DNA from: Amaranthus tricolor
Taxonomy: Eukaryota > Streptophyta > Magnoliopsida > Caryophyllales > Amaranthaceae
DNA: 64,000 nt
NCBI RefSeq assembly: GCF_026212465.1
Contig: NC_080056.1
Location: 16,713,874-16,777,873 of the forward strand
Reading direction: 5' to 3'
This document shows positions 49,401 through 62,700 of this stretch, one piece after another (within the stretch, counting starts at the first letter, position 1; every line of letters starts with the position of its first letter). Below the pieces are notes generated by a model, which saw only the letters and a list, made by a program, of their open reading frames with translations, did no database searches and was not told where the DNA came from. The translations under genes and the position numbers were made by a program.

Positions 49401-50446
49401 ATTTGGTGAGACTTTATTATTGAACGGTCAATCCTTTCAACCATTCTTTTGAATTGTTTTATTTGATTGATCTAACTTTGTTTAACTATCATTTTTATTT
49501 GTAGTACTTGATGGATCAAATTATTAACTACGAGTCTATGATCTACTCTCTATTTAATGTGCGACACTGAGGATTATTTTTTCTTATATGCATATGCAAT
49601 TTTATATTAAACTTGTGAAATAATTACTTTATTAATCACAAATTTGTGATCATTACCTTGTGATTGTTCTCTGCATAATTGCATCCCTGTTATTATATGC
49701 CACTGCCATGATGGTTACTTTCGTGCCAAATTATTTACCTTTCGCCGTTTAACTTTTGTTATCTTAGTTTATCTGGAGCAACAACTTATGTCTTATAGTA
49801 GTAAGCCTGAAAATTCTCCCTTAGTTAAAATACCTCATATTGTTCTTCAATGTTTGAAATTTGCATCTCCAGCTCGCACTACTAATACAGTCCTTTCATC
49901 TATCCAGGTTGCGGGCATCAACTTTGTGTCAAATGCGCACTCTACCTTTGCTCTACATGTAACATTTCTTCCGATGTAGTAGGCCCACCGGGATCCATTC
50001 CCTGTCCACTTTGCCGACACGGGATTGTTTCTTTCTCTAAACTCCCAGGTTCTCTTGAAAAAGAAATAAAACTTCCCCTTTCTCTCGGTTTTTGCACTCC
50101 ATGTATGCTTCATCCTCGGGAATCAGATCGATCAACAGCCACTTCCACTCCCGACATACGAAAGAACCGGGTAGCTTCCGTGTCTTCCGATATGTTCTGT
50201 CCTGTCTCCTGCAGTCCTTTCCCTTCGGTTGCGATCCCCTTGTGTAATTGTAACGAAGGTCCGTGCCCGTCTTTTGAACCCCGAGATGTGGAAAGAGAGG
50301 ATGAGTCTCCTCGACATTCACAAGGGACAGTTGATTCGGATAAAATGGAAGGTCCTAGAATAGAAAGAACAAGCTGTTCTAGTATGTTCTGGGGAAGGAG
50401 AAGCTGCAGCAGAGAGCATCAGTGCAATTCTGAGATTAATGCTTAA
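43454..50446 (+). CDS. XBAT33: Ankyrin-repeat RING E3 ubiquitin ligase, XBAT33-like
   Basis: Ten exons give a 505-residue protein: 43454-43630, 43797-43856, 44094-44165, 44282-44448, 46882-47042, 47176-47234, 47312-47358, 47439-47582, 48490-48581, 49908-50446. All introns are GT-AG and all joints keep frame. It starts [20 protein letters not shown], with a Gly-2 that could be myristoylated. Ankyrin repeats span about residues 10-270 ([61 protein letters not shown]). A C3HC4-type RING lies at about 313-365 (CAVC..C..C-GH..C..C..CPLC). The C-terminus is Ser-rich and ends [13 protein letters not shown]. The match is to the XBAT32/XBAT33 group, best XBAT33, which is of similar length. Family role: transfer of ubiquitin to targets bound by the ankyrin part. 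The target here is unknown. It appears intact. Confidence 0.93.
44715..44882. mobile_element. hAT-type MITE in intron 4
   Basis: Ends TAGAGGTGTTCAT and GTGACACCTCTA are inverted. Flanks ATCTGTCA and ATTTGGCA agree at six of eight positions, a plausible old 8-bp duplication. About 168 bp. Confidence 0.6.
45429..45765. mobile_element. CACTA-type MITE in intron 4
   Basis: Ends CACTATGTTTGGATAG and CTATCCAAACCTAGTG are inverted, with TTA (45426-45428 and 45766-45768) as a 3-bp target duplication. Purine-rich (GGAAGGAAAGGAAGG) on one side and pyrimidine-rich on the other, so it can form a long hairpin. Confidence 0.8.
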
Positions 50447-52739
50447 AGTAAATTAGACATTTATTGGATTGCATCTGAGTTTATCAGTCAGTTGCTTGCT
50501 GATATATTCAGGAACATTTTTTCTTTGAAAGGAGTAGTTTTTTTTTCTCTCCATACAAGGTTTAGAAAGAAAAGAAGCGTCTCGAGGCGCAAGGGTCTGA
50601 ATTCTACTGTAGATTTTTAGGGATTGAGAGATTGATCTGTAAATTTTGATGTCAAAAAATTGGGTATGTTGAAGTTGTTCATTTCTTCCTTGTTATATCC
50701 CACATGTATACAAGTTAACTCTTTCATTCTTAGATTTTTATGATTGAACTTTGTTGGAAATTTCAGGTCTTTGTAGTTGTCAAACTTGTTGTGAACATCT
50801 GGTAAAATCCAAAATTTGGTGTAATTAATGTGTTATGGATTATCATGAAAAATTTGATACGGATAAGATTGTGTGCATTCGACCTTTCTTTATTTATATA
50901 ATCCGTATAAATGGAATAAACTGGTCAATTCGAGTCTACGAATATCTCGTGTCCACATGAGTAGGCCACGGTGAGATTATGTGACGAATTGTTACTGCCT
51001 AACATACTACTTGTGTCTTATCCTCTGCAAGTAAGTTTAAACAATTGGCAACTAGAAGAATTGATATCAAATATTTTACTGATTAATTTAGTAAAAACAT
51101 TTGACAATAAATGTACATGTCTACCATAAATTATGATAAATAGTACTTAAAATTAATAACGTTAGATAAATTCACATAATTTAGAATATATAATACAAAA
51201 TTTGAATTACTCCAAGAACAGCGATGCTTTTCCTAACACATTTTTCAGTGTTCTAATTAAATTTTTGAATGTAATTAATGTGATAAGACATTAGCATAGT
51301 TAAAAATTGATTGATCCAATCCAGACATCCGTTTAATTTGTCCAGCACAAACAATTGTAAGAGACGGTTTCTTTGAGAAACTATTTCTAATTAGGCTGGC
51401 CCGAAAAGAAAAATATAGAGTAAGTGTTTCGGTAGGTATTAAAATTATTGTAAGTAGGCATTTAGAATATTGTAAGTACTTAAGTACTTACTCGATGAGC
51501 ATTAAGTATATTTTAAGTAGGAATTAAAGATATTGTAAGTAGGCATTAAGAATATGGTTAGTGGGCTAGTAGGCTAAGTTTCTTGGTAGGTAGTAAGAAT
51601 ATTGTAAGTAAGCGTTTTAAGTGCTTTTTTGGTGGCATTAAGTATATTGTAAGTAGGTATTAAGAATAATATAAGTAGGCATTAAGGATACAATAAGTGG
51701 ACATTAAGGTTTAATGGGTTGGGCTTGATAGACGCCTCTCAAAGAGACTATCTTTCAGAAGTCCAGCTATTTTTTGCAAAAGCCCAATCCCGGCCTGTAT
51801 TTGGCTCGTTGAACACCCCTAATCGCTATCATATGAAATGTCACAAGTTCTTATTAAAAAATGAAATATTATGTGATCGAGATGTGCCTTAAAGTTAAAT
51901 TGCAAGTTTTATTAAATGACCATTACACGATGCGCAACATTTTTCAGAGTGTTGGGCTTTTAGAGAGGATTTGTAATGGTCCGAATTAAGCTGATCCGCC
52001 TATTTATACGTAAATATAAATTTGACTCCTCGGACCATTACCTACTATAGTAAAGCAGATCGTAATATGTTTTAACCATAAAGGAATTCTCATGCAAGAA
52101 ATTTAAACACTAACATCGGAAATCAAATTACCTCACGTGAATCGACTAGACTCTAAGAATAAAATAAGTTCAACGACGAGTCTAAACAATTCAAGTGCCC
52201 ATCATAAATAACAATGTTCATGATAATCTTATCAAACTGTAAAGGTGTCCTACATGGTCCTCCTTACTTACCAACACCCAATCTCTGGTTAAACTACTAG
52301 CTGTCAACATGATAACATCATGGTAGGTTCAATAGAACAAAAGACAACAAAAATATACGTCGAAGACATAAAATAGGAGCATGAATAGGTTAAAAACTTT
52401 TAAAGTTCATTCTATCATACAAAGGCGCTAAGTTTGATTTCTTTAATATTCCACTTATCTTTCCAATCTCAAATCTCTAGCTTATAACGTTGTCCGCTTT
52501 TTTCGGGTCATATAAAAAGCATTAAGTAATTTGAAGGAATACACATGGTAGAATTGGTCTCAACTCAAGGTAACCTTCTTCCTGCGATGTTACCCAACCT
52601 GTTCGTGTCGTCATAGGTAAAGTACGCATACTCTTATGGTGGCCCTTATTAGGCCCTACCCATGAGAACCAAGTTTAATTATCTACAACCCCTTTGGGTA
52701 AATCTATAACAAACATTCTCAAATCACAACTTACATACA
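50447..52739. other. 3' flank of XBAT33-like gene and noncoding DNA
   Basis: It starts with the 3' UTR (to roughly 50830). No further gene up to the copia fragment. It contains a repeat-rich inverted element at about 51358-51752. Confidence 0.5.
51358..51752. repeat. Inverted element with internal tandem repeats
   Basis: The left edge AGAGACGGTTTCTTTGAGA and the right edge TCTCAAAGAGACTATCT are roughly inverted. In between, GGCATTAAGAATATTGTAAG-like units recur about eight times (51420-51715), with irregular spacing. Confidence 0.6.
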
Positions 52740-54084
52740 GGGACGAAGTCAGGAATATAAGATGGAATCACTTGCAAAGACTGAAACTTAGGATATCGTT
52801 GAAGCACCAAAAAAAAAGAAGATTGTTGGGCGCAACGGGATATTCAAGGGGAAGGAGAGTCATTCTAGTGGTGTTCCTCCCATCTACAAAGCAAGAGTAG
52901 TAGCAAAGGGATACTCTCAAATTGAGGGTATCAATTTTCATGAGGTATTTTCACCGGTTGTGAAGCACTCTTCTATAAGGGCTCTACTAGCTTTGGTGGC
53001 GATGGAGGATTTGGAGTTGCTATGATGATTTCACATGATTTTTTTAGAAGTTCTTATGATAGTTGTGTTTATCTTAAAAAACTTGAGAATGGTTCTTTTT
53101 TATATTTGTTCTTATATGTTGAAGATATGCTAGTAGCATGTAATTCTTTGTTTGAGGTGGAGAACTTGAAAGACTTGCTTTCAAGTGAATTTGATATGAA
53201 GGATCTTAGTGAAGCCAAGAAGATTCTTGGAATGGAGATTTTGAGAGACCGGGCTAAGGGTGTCTTGTACGTTAGCCAAATGAAGTATATTGAGAAAGTT
53301 GTGCAACGCTTCACTATGGATGATGCTAAAGGTGCGTCTACCCCTTTTGCGTCTCATTTCAAATTGTCCAAGAGGTTGTGTCCACCAACAAAGACGGAAG
53401 AAGAGCAAATGGTAAGAATTCCATACACTAGTGTTGTTGGTATTGTGATGTATGCCATGGTATATTCTAGGCCCGACATAGCTCATACGATAAGTTTGGT
53501 AAGTCGATATATGTCTAATCCAAGGAAGACATTGGGAGGCACTTAAGTGGTTATTGATTTATTTGAAATGTACTTCTAATGTTTGTCTCATGTATGGGAA
53601 GGATTCAAGCGAGTTAACCGAGTTTTGTGACTCGGACTATGGAGGTGATCTTGATGCTAGAAAATCCACAAGTGGATTTGTGTTCACAGTGGGTGGTTTG
53701 GCGGCAAGTTGGCAATCACCGTTACAAGAATGTGGTTTCTCTTAACAATCGAAGCGGAGTACATAGCCATTGTCGAGTCATTCAAAGAAGCAAAGTGGCT
53801 CAAAGGTCTAGTTGGTGAGATGTGCAACAAGGTGCGTTCGATAAGTGTGCATTGATAGTCAAAATGCAGTTCACTTGGCTAGGAATCAAAATACATTTCA
53901 TAGAACGACCAAATACATTGATATCAAGTATAATTTCATCCGTGATGAAGTTGAGCACAAAAGGGTGATTTTGAAGAAGATTGATACTAAAGATAACCCG
54001 GCCGACATGATGACAAAGCCATTGCCTACAACTAAGTTTGATTTGTGTGTTGACTTGGTTGGTCTAGCTCCTTACTTGAAGTAA
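52740..54084 (+). pseudogene. Truncated copia RT/RNase H (Tork-like)
   Basis: The plus strand encodes YKARVVAKGYSQIEGINF and VFSPVVKHSSIRALLALVAM (RT start), then jumps to RSSYDSCVYLKK (about 53046) with the region holding the AFLHG and LYGLKQ motifs missing. The active-site motif reads YVED rather than YVDD. RNase H follows (DSDYGGDLDARKSTSGF) with a frame break near 53745, ending MTKPLPTTKFDLCVDLVGL at 54084. Gag, protease and integrase are absent. The catalytic Asp change and deletions make it inactive. Confidence 0.88.
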
Positions 54085-54187
54085 TGCCCTTTGGGGCATG
54101 TGAGGTGTGTATGTTGTTTTATACTTGTTTATATTCTTGTAAGATGAAGTGAAATGATGAGTGCTTTGACTCGAGTGAACTCAAGTC

Positions 54188-54197
54188 AAGGTGGAGA
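54188..54197 (+). other. Polypurine tract of truncated copia element
   Basis: AAGGTGGAGA lies directly before the LTR terminus TGTTGAGATT. Confidence 0.8.
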
Positions 54198-54198
54198 T

Positions 54199-54765
54199 TG
54201 TTGAGATTAATGGTGTGACTTGACTGTACATTGATGTGTGCATTCATATGTGACTCATGGATGGAATCTTATGGATGACTTGAATGGGTGTATTTAGTTG
54301 TGACTTAATGTTTGTGATTTATGACCGAGTGAGCTCCGGGGTGGGTCGAGCGAATAAACAGAATGTATCCAGAAGCTACCTATAGCCCGCTCGACCGAGT
54401 GAGCCTCTGTTTCGGTCGAGCGGACCTTCTGACGTTTTCTAGAATGCTATTTTCGTCTCTTTAAGTTCTTGGAGCAGCTTCAAAGTGATTAATTTTTAGC
54501 ATCAAGGTTGTAATCTCATTGAATGTAATTAGTACTATAAATAGTGAGCTCATTAGCAAATCAAAAACACATCAAATACAGCCCCAAGCCTAAACATATG
54601 GCCTTTACATTCTCTTACATCTTTTGTAATACTTTATTGTAAGAGTTCTATTTCTCAATTGTGATAATATAACTATCATTGGGTGAACCTCCTTAAATCT
54701 TTGTGTTCTTTTTGTATTATTTTATTTCCTTTAAGCATTGTCATAGTCATTGAAATTATATCGGT
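54199..54765 (+). repeat. 3' LTR of truncated copia element
   Basis: Starts TGTTGAGATTAATGG after the polypurine tract. It contains inverted GACCGAGTGAGC/GGTCGAGCG motifs and a TATA box (ACTATAAATAGTGAGC, about 54534). The 3' border is estimated, since no second LTR exists in the window to define it. Confidence 0.75.
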
Positions 54766-57700
54766 TCATCAAAGTTACTTCGTACCTTTCGATGTTGATA
54801 ACATTAAAGCTTAAGTTTCATACGTAGAAGCTAATCAAACAACTATTTCATCAGTAATTAAACATCTAAAAATCACATATTAGTACATGCACATCCATAC
54901 AAATTTTTACACATGAAACCATACTCAGTACTAGACCACATCACTTCACATTAAATTAGCCATCTAAATTCCTTTAATAATAAGTATCAAAACAATCAAC
55001 ATCATAAAACCCTCAATCTGACAGTTGATCCAAACATAAAAATTGACTTTGCTATTCGGGTATCAAATTTTATAATTGTTAGTAGCCGTTTATATTCTTA
55101 AACAATTTAAGCATTTAAACGTATTTTAATTAAATTAGGATTTAAATCGAATTGAAATATGTTTAGAAGCTTAAATTGTTAACTTTAATTTGTCCAAATA
55201 TTATTAACTTTAATTTTATAATTGAACTCAGTGTATTTCAATCTACACAATGCAAACGATGCAAAAAGAATCGCCACATCACATGATCAGCATTTCTCAT
55301 CCACAGTGGCGAAACTTAAACAAAATGTTGGAGGGTTAACAAAAAAGTTGATCAATTCAACTAAAATATAGCCAATCAATACAACCAAAAATTATAATGT
55401 ACATTTTGAATTAAAGTAAAGCTCGACGCTCTTTTAGCACTTTAAAATTGTCTATAATCTCATTGACACTGTATGTCTTTGTTATTTGTCTCTAAATGTA
55501 TATTACTAAACTATCAACAAATATGTCGTCCATTTTGTTATGAAGACTTATCTTTACTATCTTCATAATAGATTATTTTATTGTATGAGTTTATATTGAT
55601 TTCAAGTATTCAGTTATTCAAACTAATTATTAGATATAAATAAGAAAATTTAATTAATTAAAAATATAAAACAATCCTTTATCCTTCAATTGTAGATAGT
55701 AAGCTTATTTTTTTTAAATTTTGTCGATTTCTCCCAATCGCTTTCTTCTTTTTTTCGTTTTTTTCAGTTGTTAAAATTTAATAATTTCATTCCTAATTTG
55801 ATAGCCATTATTACTTATAAGATTCTTTTTTTTATATTTTTTATTTTGTTTCAGTTATTCTCTTCCTTTAATTGTGTTGTTTTTATTTGTTGGATTAAAA
55901 TTAAAAAAAATATATAAATGACAGTTGTATATTAAAAGAAATTTGCTCATCCAATTAATATAATAATCATATAAAAATACATAATTTAGTAAATAAAAAA
56001 ATATAATCTCACAATAATATTTCATTACCCTAATACATAGCATTGATTAGCTCCCACTTAAATGAAATTTAAGGGTTTAAGTGTACGCTACCTTCTCCTT
56101 GTTAATAATAAGAACGATTTTATTTACAATTCATTGATGGACATTATCGTATTTTTTTACCATTAAAATTCTAATTTTAGCCTCCTAATTTTAGAATTTT
56201 TTGTCGTTTGAATTAAGTTGATCACCCTATAAAAATATTCAAGATCTGCCATTGTTATGATTGACCTTTTGTACGAACATCATCACTCCATTAAAAAAAC
56301 ATAATTAATTAGAATTAATGACTCATAAACTGAAAATCAACTACTCAAAATCTTTAAAAGCATTGAAATTTGAGAAGATTAACCCAAACCCAAAAATGGT
56401 TCCTTGTAACATTAAAACAAACCTTTTGTGAATCTGAAAACCAATGCAATATGTCCTACAAAATTGACAGGACTTGTTACTTGTTTGAGAACTCTGTACA
56501 ATTGCAAAATTGGGAAATATTTTCTTACAAACGTACTTAATAAAGAGAGATGGAAGTACTCCATGGATTATGGTCTTATGGAACATTCTCTTAATGACTA
56601 TTCCCACCAAAACAGTAACACAACGTAACAAATTACTACTATCCAACAAGTATGAAAGGGGGCCCCAACTTAAAAAGTCACAATGCTACTGGTTTTTGAT
56701 CTAACTACCAAGTAGTTTGGGTGTTGTATAATGTGTCATTTTTGGTTTAAATATTTGTAATTATATACAATTACTATAATTTACAAAACTAATACTTCAA
56801 AATGCGAGTATCATCTATTCAAATTTAATATTTCCATGTCATAATTCAGAATTTTTGACTTTTTCATTTAGTAGACAAATCTGTTTTTAATCCACGTAGG
56901 TGACATTGTTCTTTCAACTTTTCCATATGGGAGACAAAAGAGAAGTTTTTTCGTTAACATTGCGCTATTTTTACCCAAAGTAATGACATTTTTTCAAAAA
57001 ACAAACGTCGTGATTATCCTAATTGACCATATATTTCGATATCCTAACAAAATAAATACTTAATTTAACCAAAAATTTAACATTTTGCCTTAACATTTTG
57101 CCTATCACATGAAAACGTTCTCAGTTCAAGGTCAACTCATAGAATTAAAAAATATTTGTAGAAAAACCCAAAATTTAGGATTACCATGTGGAATTTACTA
57201 ATTTTATATTTTCTCTGTTTTTTTTACGTGCAACCTACCTTATAGACATGCACACTTATTAAAGAAGATATTGTACATGGTAAATAGACAAATAAAAAGT
57301 AATTAAACCATGATAATATAACATCATTCTCTAATTGACTTATGGTATGTTTGGCAACTTGAAAATCATTTTTAAATGTTGAATTGGGCCAAATGCTATA
57401 TTTGGCAAATCTTAAATTTGGAAATGGGGAATTGGGTCAATTCAATAGAATTGCAATTACAATGTAAAATTTAGCCAAGTATCAAAATTTACTAATTTCA
57501 AGTACATATGTGTCATTTACAATTCTTGAATTAGAATATCAAAATTAAATTTCATATTTTCAAATGAATTTTATGTTGTCAAACACTACCTTAAGTTATT
57601 TCGGCTAATATGTCCATTTACATTCTCATTTCTTTTCTTCAGGGTGTGTGCCATGAAGGTGGATTGCAGGTATTTTCTGTGTTTCATATTACTTGCTACA

Positions 57701-59148
57701 TTATAAGATAATAATGCACTATTTATTTATCACCCCTAATTTATAATTAGTATTTATCTATACGTTAAAACTAAAAAGACTAATGCGAAAGAATAAACTA
57801 AAATTAAGGTTTTGGGTTTTAAAATACTTTTTTTGTATTGCCGACTAATAAACTTTACATCATTTAAATATACAAACTAAGAAGCTAGAAAAGGAAACAA
57901 AATCAATTACTCCTATAATTATTTCTGTCCTAAAATATAATATTTGACAAATATTTCCTATAAAAATATAGTGAATTTGGATCTTGTATGATTCTCCTTA
58001 ATACAAATATTATTAATATTAAATTTTTGTAATTTTTTATTAAACATAATTAAAAATAGTAAGGATTAATATAATTAAAAATATTAAACATAATTTTATT
58101 ACAAGACAAGGTTGGCGAATTAATGAACAATATCTGTTGGGCAAATGTTGCCAATAATCAATTGGAAGTTGGAACCATTGAAGTGTATTTATTTCCAGCT
58201 TTTGCGTTCTTAGTGTAATTCATTTACCAACTTTATCTCGTAATAACGTAACAATGTATAACTAATCATATACTAACTAGGTTTCAAGAATTAAGAAAAA
58301 TAAAATTTATCAGATAATGGATATATTATATATTAAATTATAAGTTTAAAAGATAAAAAGTGGCCGGGGGATTATAAGTATTAGGAAAATATTAAACTAA
58401 AGTTAGTGATAAAATATGGAGACCATAATTATCAAAGAAATGTTGAAATAAAGTTTGCGGTAACATGTGGGGACAATAAACAATATGATCGAAAACTTAA
58501 AATAAAGTTAGTGGAAAATACATAGGAACCATGATAAGCATTAATAAAATATAAAAATGAAAAAAAAAAATTTTTTTGAGAAAATTGAACAATGTTAAAT
58601 ATGCATAATATATTTAGTATAAATAGAAAGATTCTTTATAGAAACAACAAATAGCAAAAATGAACAAATTTAGGAGGGAGTAGTTATATATAGTCTCTCC
58701 GTTTTTTAATGTTGTTCCTACAAGAATTATTCGTGGAAAATAAGAAATAAGATCTGCTAAATGATAAATATATTTTTTTATTAAAAAATATTTAAATAAA
58801 ATCAGTGGGAAATATGTGAAAATCATAAGCAATATAAAAATATTAAATATTATTTGTGCAAAATATAAGCATTTATAAAATATTAAAATAAGGATAAAAA
58901 ATTAATGATGTCCAAAATTTATGATATAAATAGAAAGATTTTTTAGGAGAACAACAAATTAAACAACCTAATTAAATGACAAATGAAAACAACTTAACAC
59001 ATGAAGGAGGCATATTTTTATCGGATGATGATTTAATATTTATAATAAAGAGTATAATTACTTTAATTTTTTTTTTTATGTATATAGTCTTTTTTGAATG
59101 TATATAATTAAAAATTAATAATTGACAATGTATTAGATCAAAATGCTA
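54766..59148. other. Noncoding AT-rich region
   Basis: No gene recognised. The minus ORF at 56341-56649 has no known domain. A MITE-like element is at 57341-57593. Confidence 0.45.
57341..57593. mobile_element. MITE-like inverted-repeat element
   Basis: Ends TATGGTATGTTTGGCAACTT and TGTTGTCAAACACTACCTTA are imperfect inverted repeats of about 20 bp. Length about 250 bp. Superfamily not certain. Confidence 0.6.
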
Positions 59149-59408
59149 CTTCCTCTATTCGCACTATGCTCGCTACATTTAACTTTCTATACAATTTAAT
59201 ATGTTATTTTGATCATTTATATATTAAGTTTTATACATCTAAAAATTAATAAAAAATTATCGTTATTAAAGTATGCGATTAGATGATTCAAATAAAATCC
59301 TAATTGAATATATTTTTCTTTACACATTTAGTTACAATATATAAAATAAACTTAAACGATAAATAGTGTCAAAAATCGTAATGTATCAGTATTTCGTAAC
59401 GGAGGAAT
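59149..59408. mobile_element. Stowaway-type MITE
   Basis: Ends CTTCCTCTATTCGCA and TTTCGTAACGGAGGAAT are imperfect inverted repeats of the Stowaway kind with TA on both sides. It lies about 360 bp downstream of the PEBP gene's stop codon. Confidence 0.6.
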
Positions 59409-59772
59409 TAAGTATGTCCATTAACGTGCACCTAAGAACCGTACGGTAGATAAGGAGGAAAGTATTACATCATTTTGATGATGAAATCATTAACCCTAGA
59501 AAAAGACATACTCATACAACATGCTACTACTTTATAATGTAACCCACAAGCCTAGCTACTTATATCCATTTTCAAAACCCTTATAAAGGCCTTAACATGA
59601 AATACAATACTATATAATAATTAGTACAGAAAGACCATAACATAACGTATCATTATGTATGATATGTTAATTCCTAGCTTATGGAAATTAATACTTAATT
59701 AGATAAATTACGATAAATAATAATAACAATATTATTTTATTGATATATTATGTTGAATTTGGTGATGATAGA

Positions 59773-62700
59773 TCATCTTCTTCTAGCAGCAGTTTCTCTC
59801 TGTGCATTGAAGTAGACAACGGCTACCGGGAGGCCAAGCCCATTTTCAGCGGCAAACCTTCTTGTGTTGAAGCAATCCCTTGATGATGGTGCCCTAACTG
59901 TTTGTCTTCCTCTTATTTGCTTGAATAATATAAACACATACCTGTGTATTCCAATCACTGGCTTTGGTGTTTCATAGCACACTATTTCTTTCCCTACATA
60001 TCATTTTCAATATTTATTAGATAAATTAATTTTTTTTCTTGTAATTTTTTTATTTCGGGGCAAAGCGAAGATTCCTATAGGGCACAAGCAATGGGTAAAG
60101 GGATCGAAATTAATCTTTTTATAAATGGTGATCAATAAAAAACTTTGAGAACTAGCTCATATTATGATTCATTAATCAATTTTAAGATTACTTGTGAGGC
60201 TTGATTATACGTAAAAGAGAGAAACGCACACTCGATAGATCTTTCTTTTGAGATGATGAAAGCCAAAGAAAGGAAAGGAGTGCATATTGTTATAATCAGT
60301 GGTTACTTAAACATAATTATTAATTTTAAATAAGTTGTTTGTCATTTTAAAATATTTTATTTGTATTTTAAATAATTATTTTTAGACAAAAAAGTAAAAA
60401 TGCATGACTTGTATTTTATATATATTTAAACAATCTAACTTTTTGGGTTGTATGATGGTACATTATTGACACTGGTAGGCTTTAACAGTCAATTATAGCA
60501 ACTTTCTCTGATTAATATTGGAGTACACTGTTATAGGAGTATTATGGTTTTGGTATGCTACCAATCAAACATAAGTAATGTTTGCTAATATTATATGTTA
60601 TCAGTTAAATTAATTTTGTTGTCTATTTACATTGTCAGTTTAACTTTATGAAGTCATAACCAATTATTTGAGATCTTATATTTTAATTAAATTAAAAAGG
60701 TTGATCCAGAATGTTTCTTTAAGGAAAAATTCTTATAGTTGGCAAGGCATCAAATATATCAATGTTCCTTGATAAGATATGAGTTTACTAAAAATATTAG
60801 TAAAATTGATCTTTTAGGCCATTTCAGTACACCTTTATTTTGGGGGTCGACTAATATATAACTAGTAACTAGTAACTAGTAACTAGTAACTAGTAACTAG
60901 TGTAGATGCCAATCAAAAGTATTTATCTCTCATAAACGCTATGGGAATTAGAGTTTAAAAATGATAGGAAGATGGTAAATCATGCCTCGATTCCAAAAAA
61001 ACCAGCAAATAAAAACAATGTCCAGTGAGCGGTAAACCTTGAATTATATAGTTCACATAATTTTATAGAACTGATCGAATGGATTCATATAGGTATAAGG
61101 CCTGTTTGGAAAATTAAATGACTGTTGGCTAAACTAGTTAGTTGGTTTGAACATCTTAAACTGTTGGCTAATTAGCCAACAGTTTTTTTAAGCTAGATAT
61201 TATTATAGATCTTTGGTAAATTTATTTGTTAGTTGTTGATTATTTTAGACATAAAGTAGGCTAATAGCCTAATGCCAATTGAAAAGTTACAAAGAGTAGA
61301 TTTTTTTTTGGTTAAAAATCATTTACCAAATACTTTTATTAGCTGTATGACAAATCAAACAGCCAAAAGCTAAAAAAAAAAAAAAAAAAAAAATCTATAC
61401 CAAATACCCTACAGACATGAACCACTAAGTACCATATGGGATTTATTGTTATAACTCCAAAATTAGAATCAATTCTTAAATCATATTTTTAACTTAGAAC
61501 TTACCAAATGAAACATCAGTTGTTCCAGGGATGTCTGTCACAATCCTACAACATAAGATATATAAAATTAATATAACCATGCTCTAGAAAATACATAGAA
61601 TTACGTTTTTAAATAGGTGGTTATTTGGAAGTATATAGAGTGATACAAACCAATGGAGATGTTCCCTTAGGTATGGATCACTAGGGCTTGGAGCATCTGG
61701 ATCAACCATGATCTACCAAGGAAACCAAAAACAAATGATAATTAGAATTCTAGATTCAGAACTACTCATCTTCTTAAGTAATATATTACACATGTATATA
61801 TTCAGAAGTAGAATGAAGTATGGGTTGGCGAAAAGTATATTAGCTTAAGATTCATATCATAATTATACTTTAAATTGAGTTAGTTTAAGACATACTACAT
61901 ATAATTAATTAGAAGTGATATAAAATATAAGTTTAAGTTATTAGTTGAGATGTTATCTTAATATTGAAAAAATAAAGTTATGGGTTTAATTCTCCTTCAC
62001 CCTTTATTTTACGTGAAATATTTAGCACCAAGTAAAAAAATTGTATGGTATTTGTACTTTTAGCTTAAAAGGCTCTTATGTCGGGATAGTGATAGAATAT
62101 AGTCTCTCTTATTCATTATTATTGTCCCATTTGATTTTGGCAAATTTGCCAATGCATTATTTCAATCTTAAATATCACTAATTATGTTTTAGTAAAAATT
62201 ATAAAAAGTCGAGATTATTAAATTTTTATTACCACGAATCTAACAAGATCCCACTGGACTAAATTTAAACTTATAGATTAAGAACAAAACATATATTAAG
62301 AATGATTCATGAATAGTATTTAGATATCAATTAGAACAATAATAGTGAATAAAATGGTGTATAGCATGAAATATCTAAGAGCTTTAACTATCAGATTAAG
62401 TTTTTAGTTTAATTGTTTAAGTCATAAGCTCAAATCACATGCATCCAAATCTCATTTAGCTCAATTCAAGAGACATGTGTTACCTCCATACTTTTAACAC
62501 AATAGATACAATCTTAAGATCTTAACCTTAATCTTGTCAAAAATAATTTTTTGTACAATGTGATTCATTGTCTATACTTCCAATGATACTACTTGTCCGT
62601 AAGATTATAAAAAAAATATAGTTATATAACTTATATTGCCAATATGACATATAATTAATAAGTGTGATAATTTCAAAGATTTAGCTTTTTTCATTTTTTC

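Noticed and set aside
56341..56649. A 102-residue minus ORF
   Set aside because: No domain, no splice or promoter context, composition like the surrounding noncoding DNA.
57640..57672. A 27-nt exon-like stretch between CAG and GTATTT (reads GVCHEGGLQ)
   Set aside because: No neighbouring exons in phase; chance splice-like signals.
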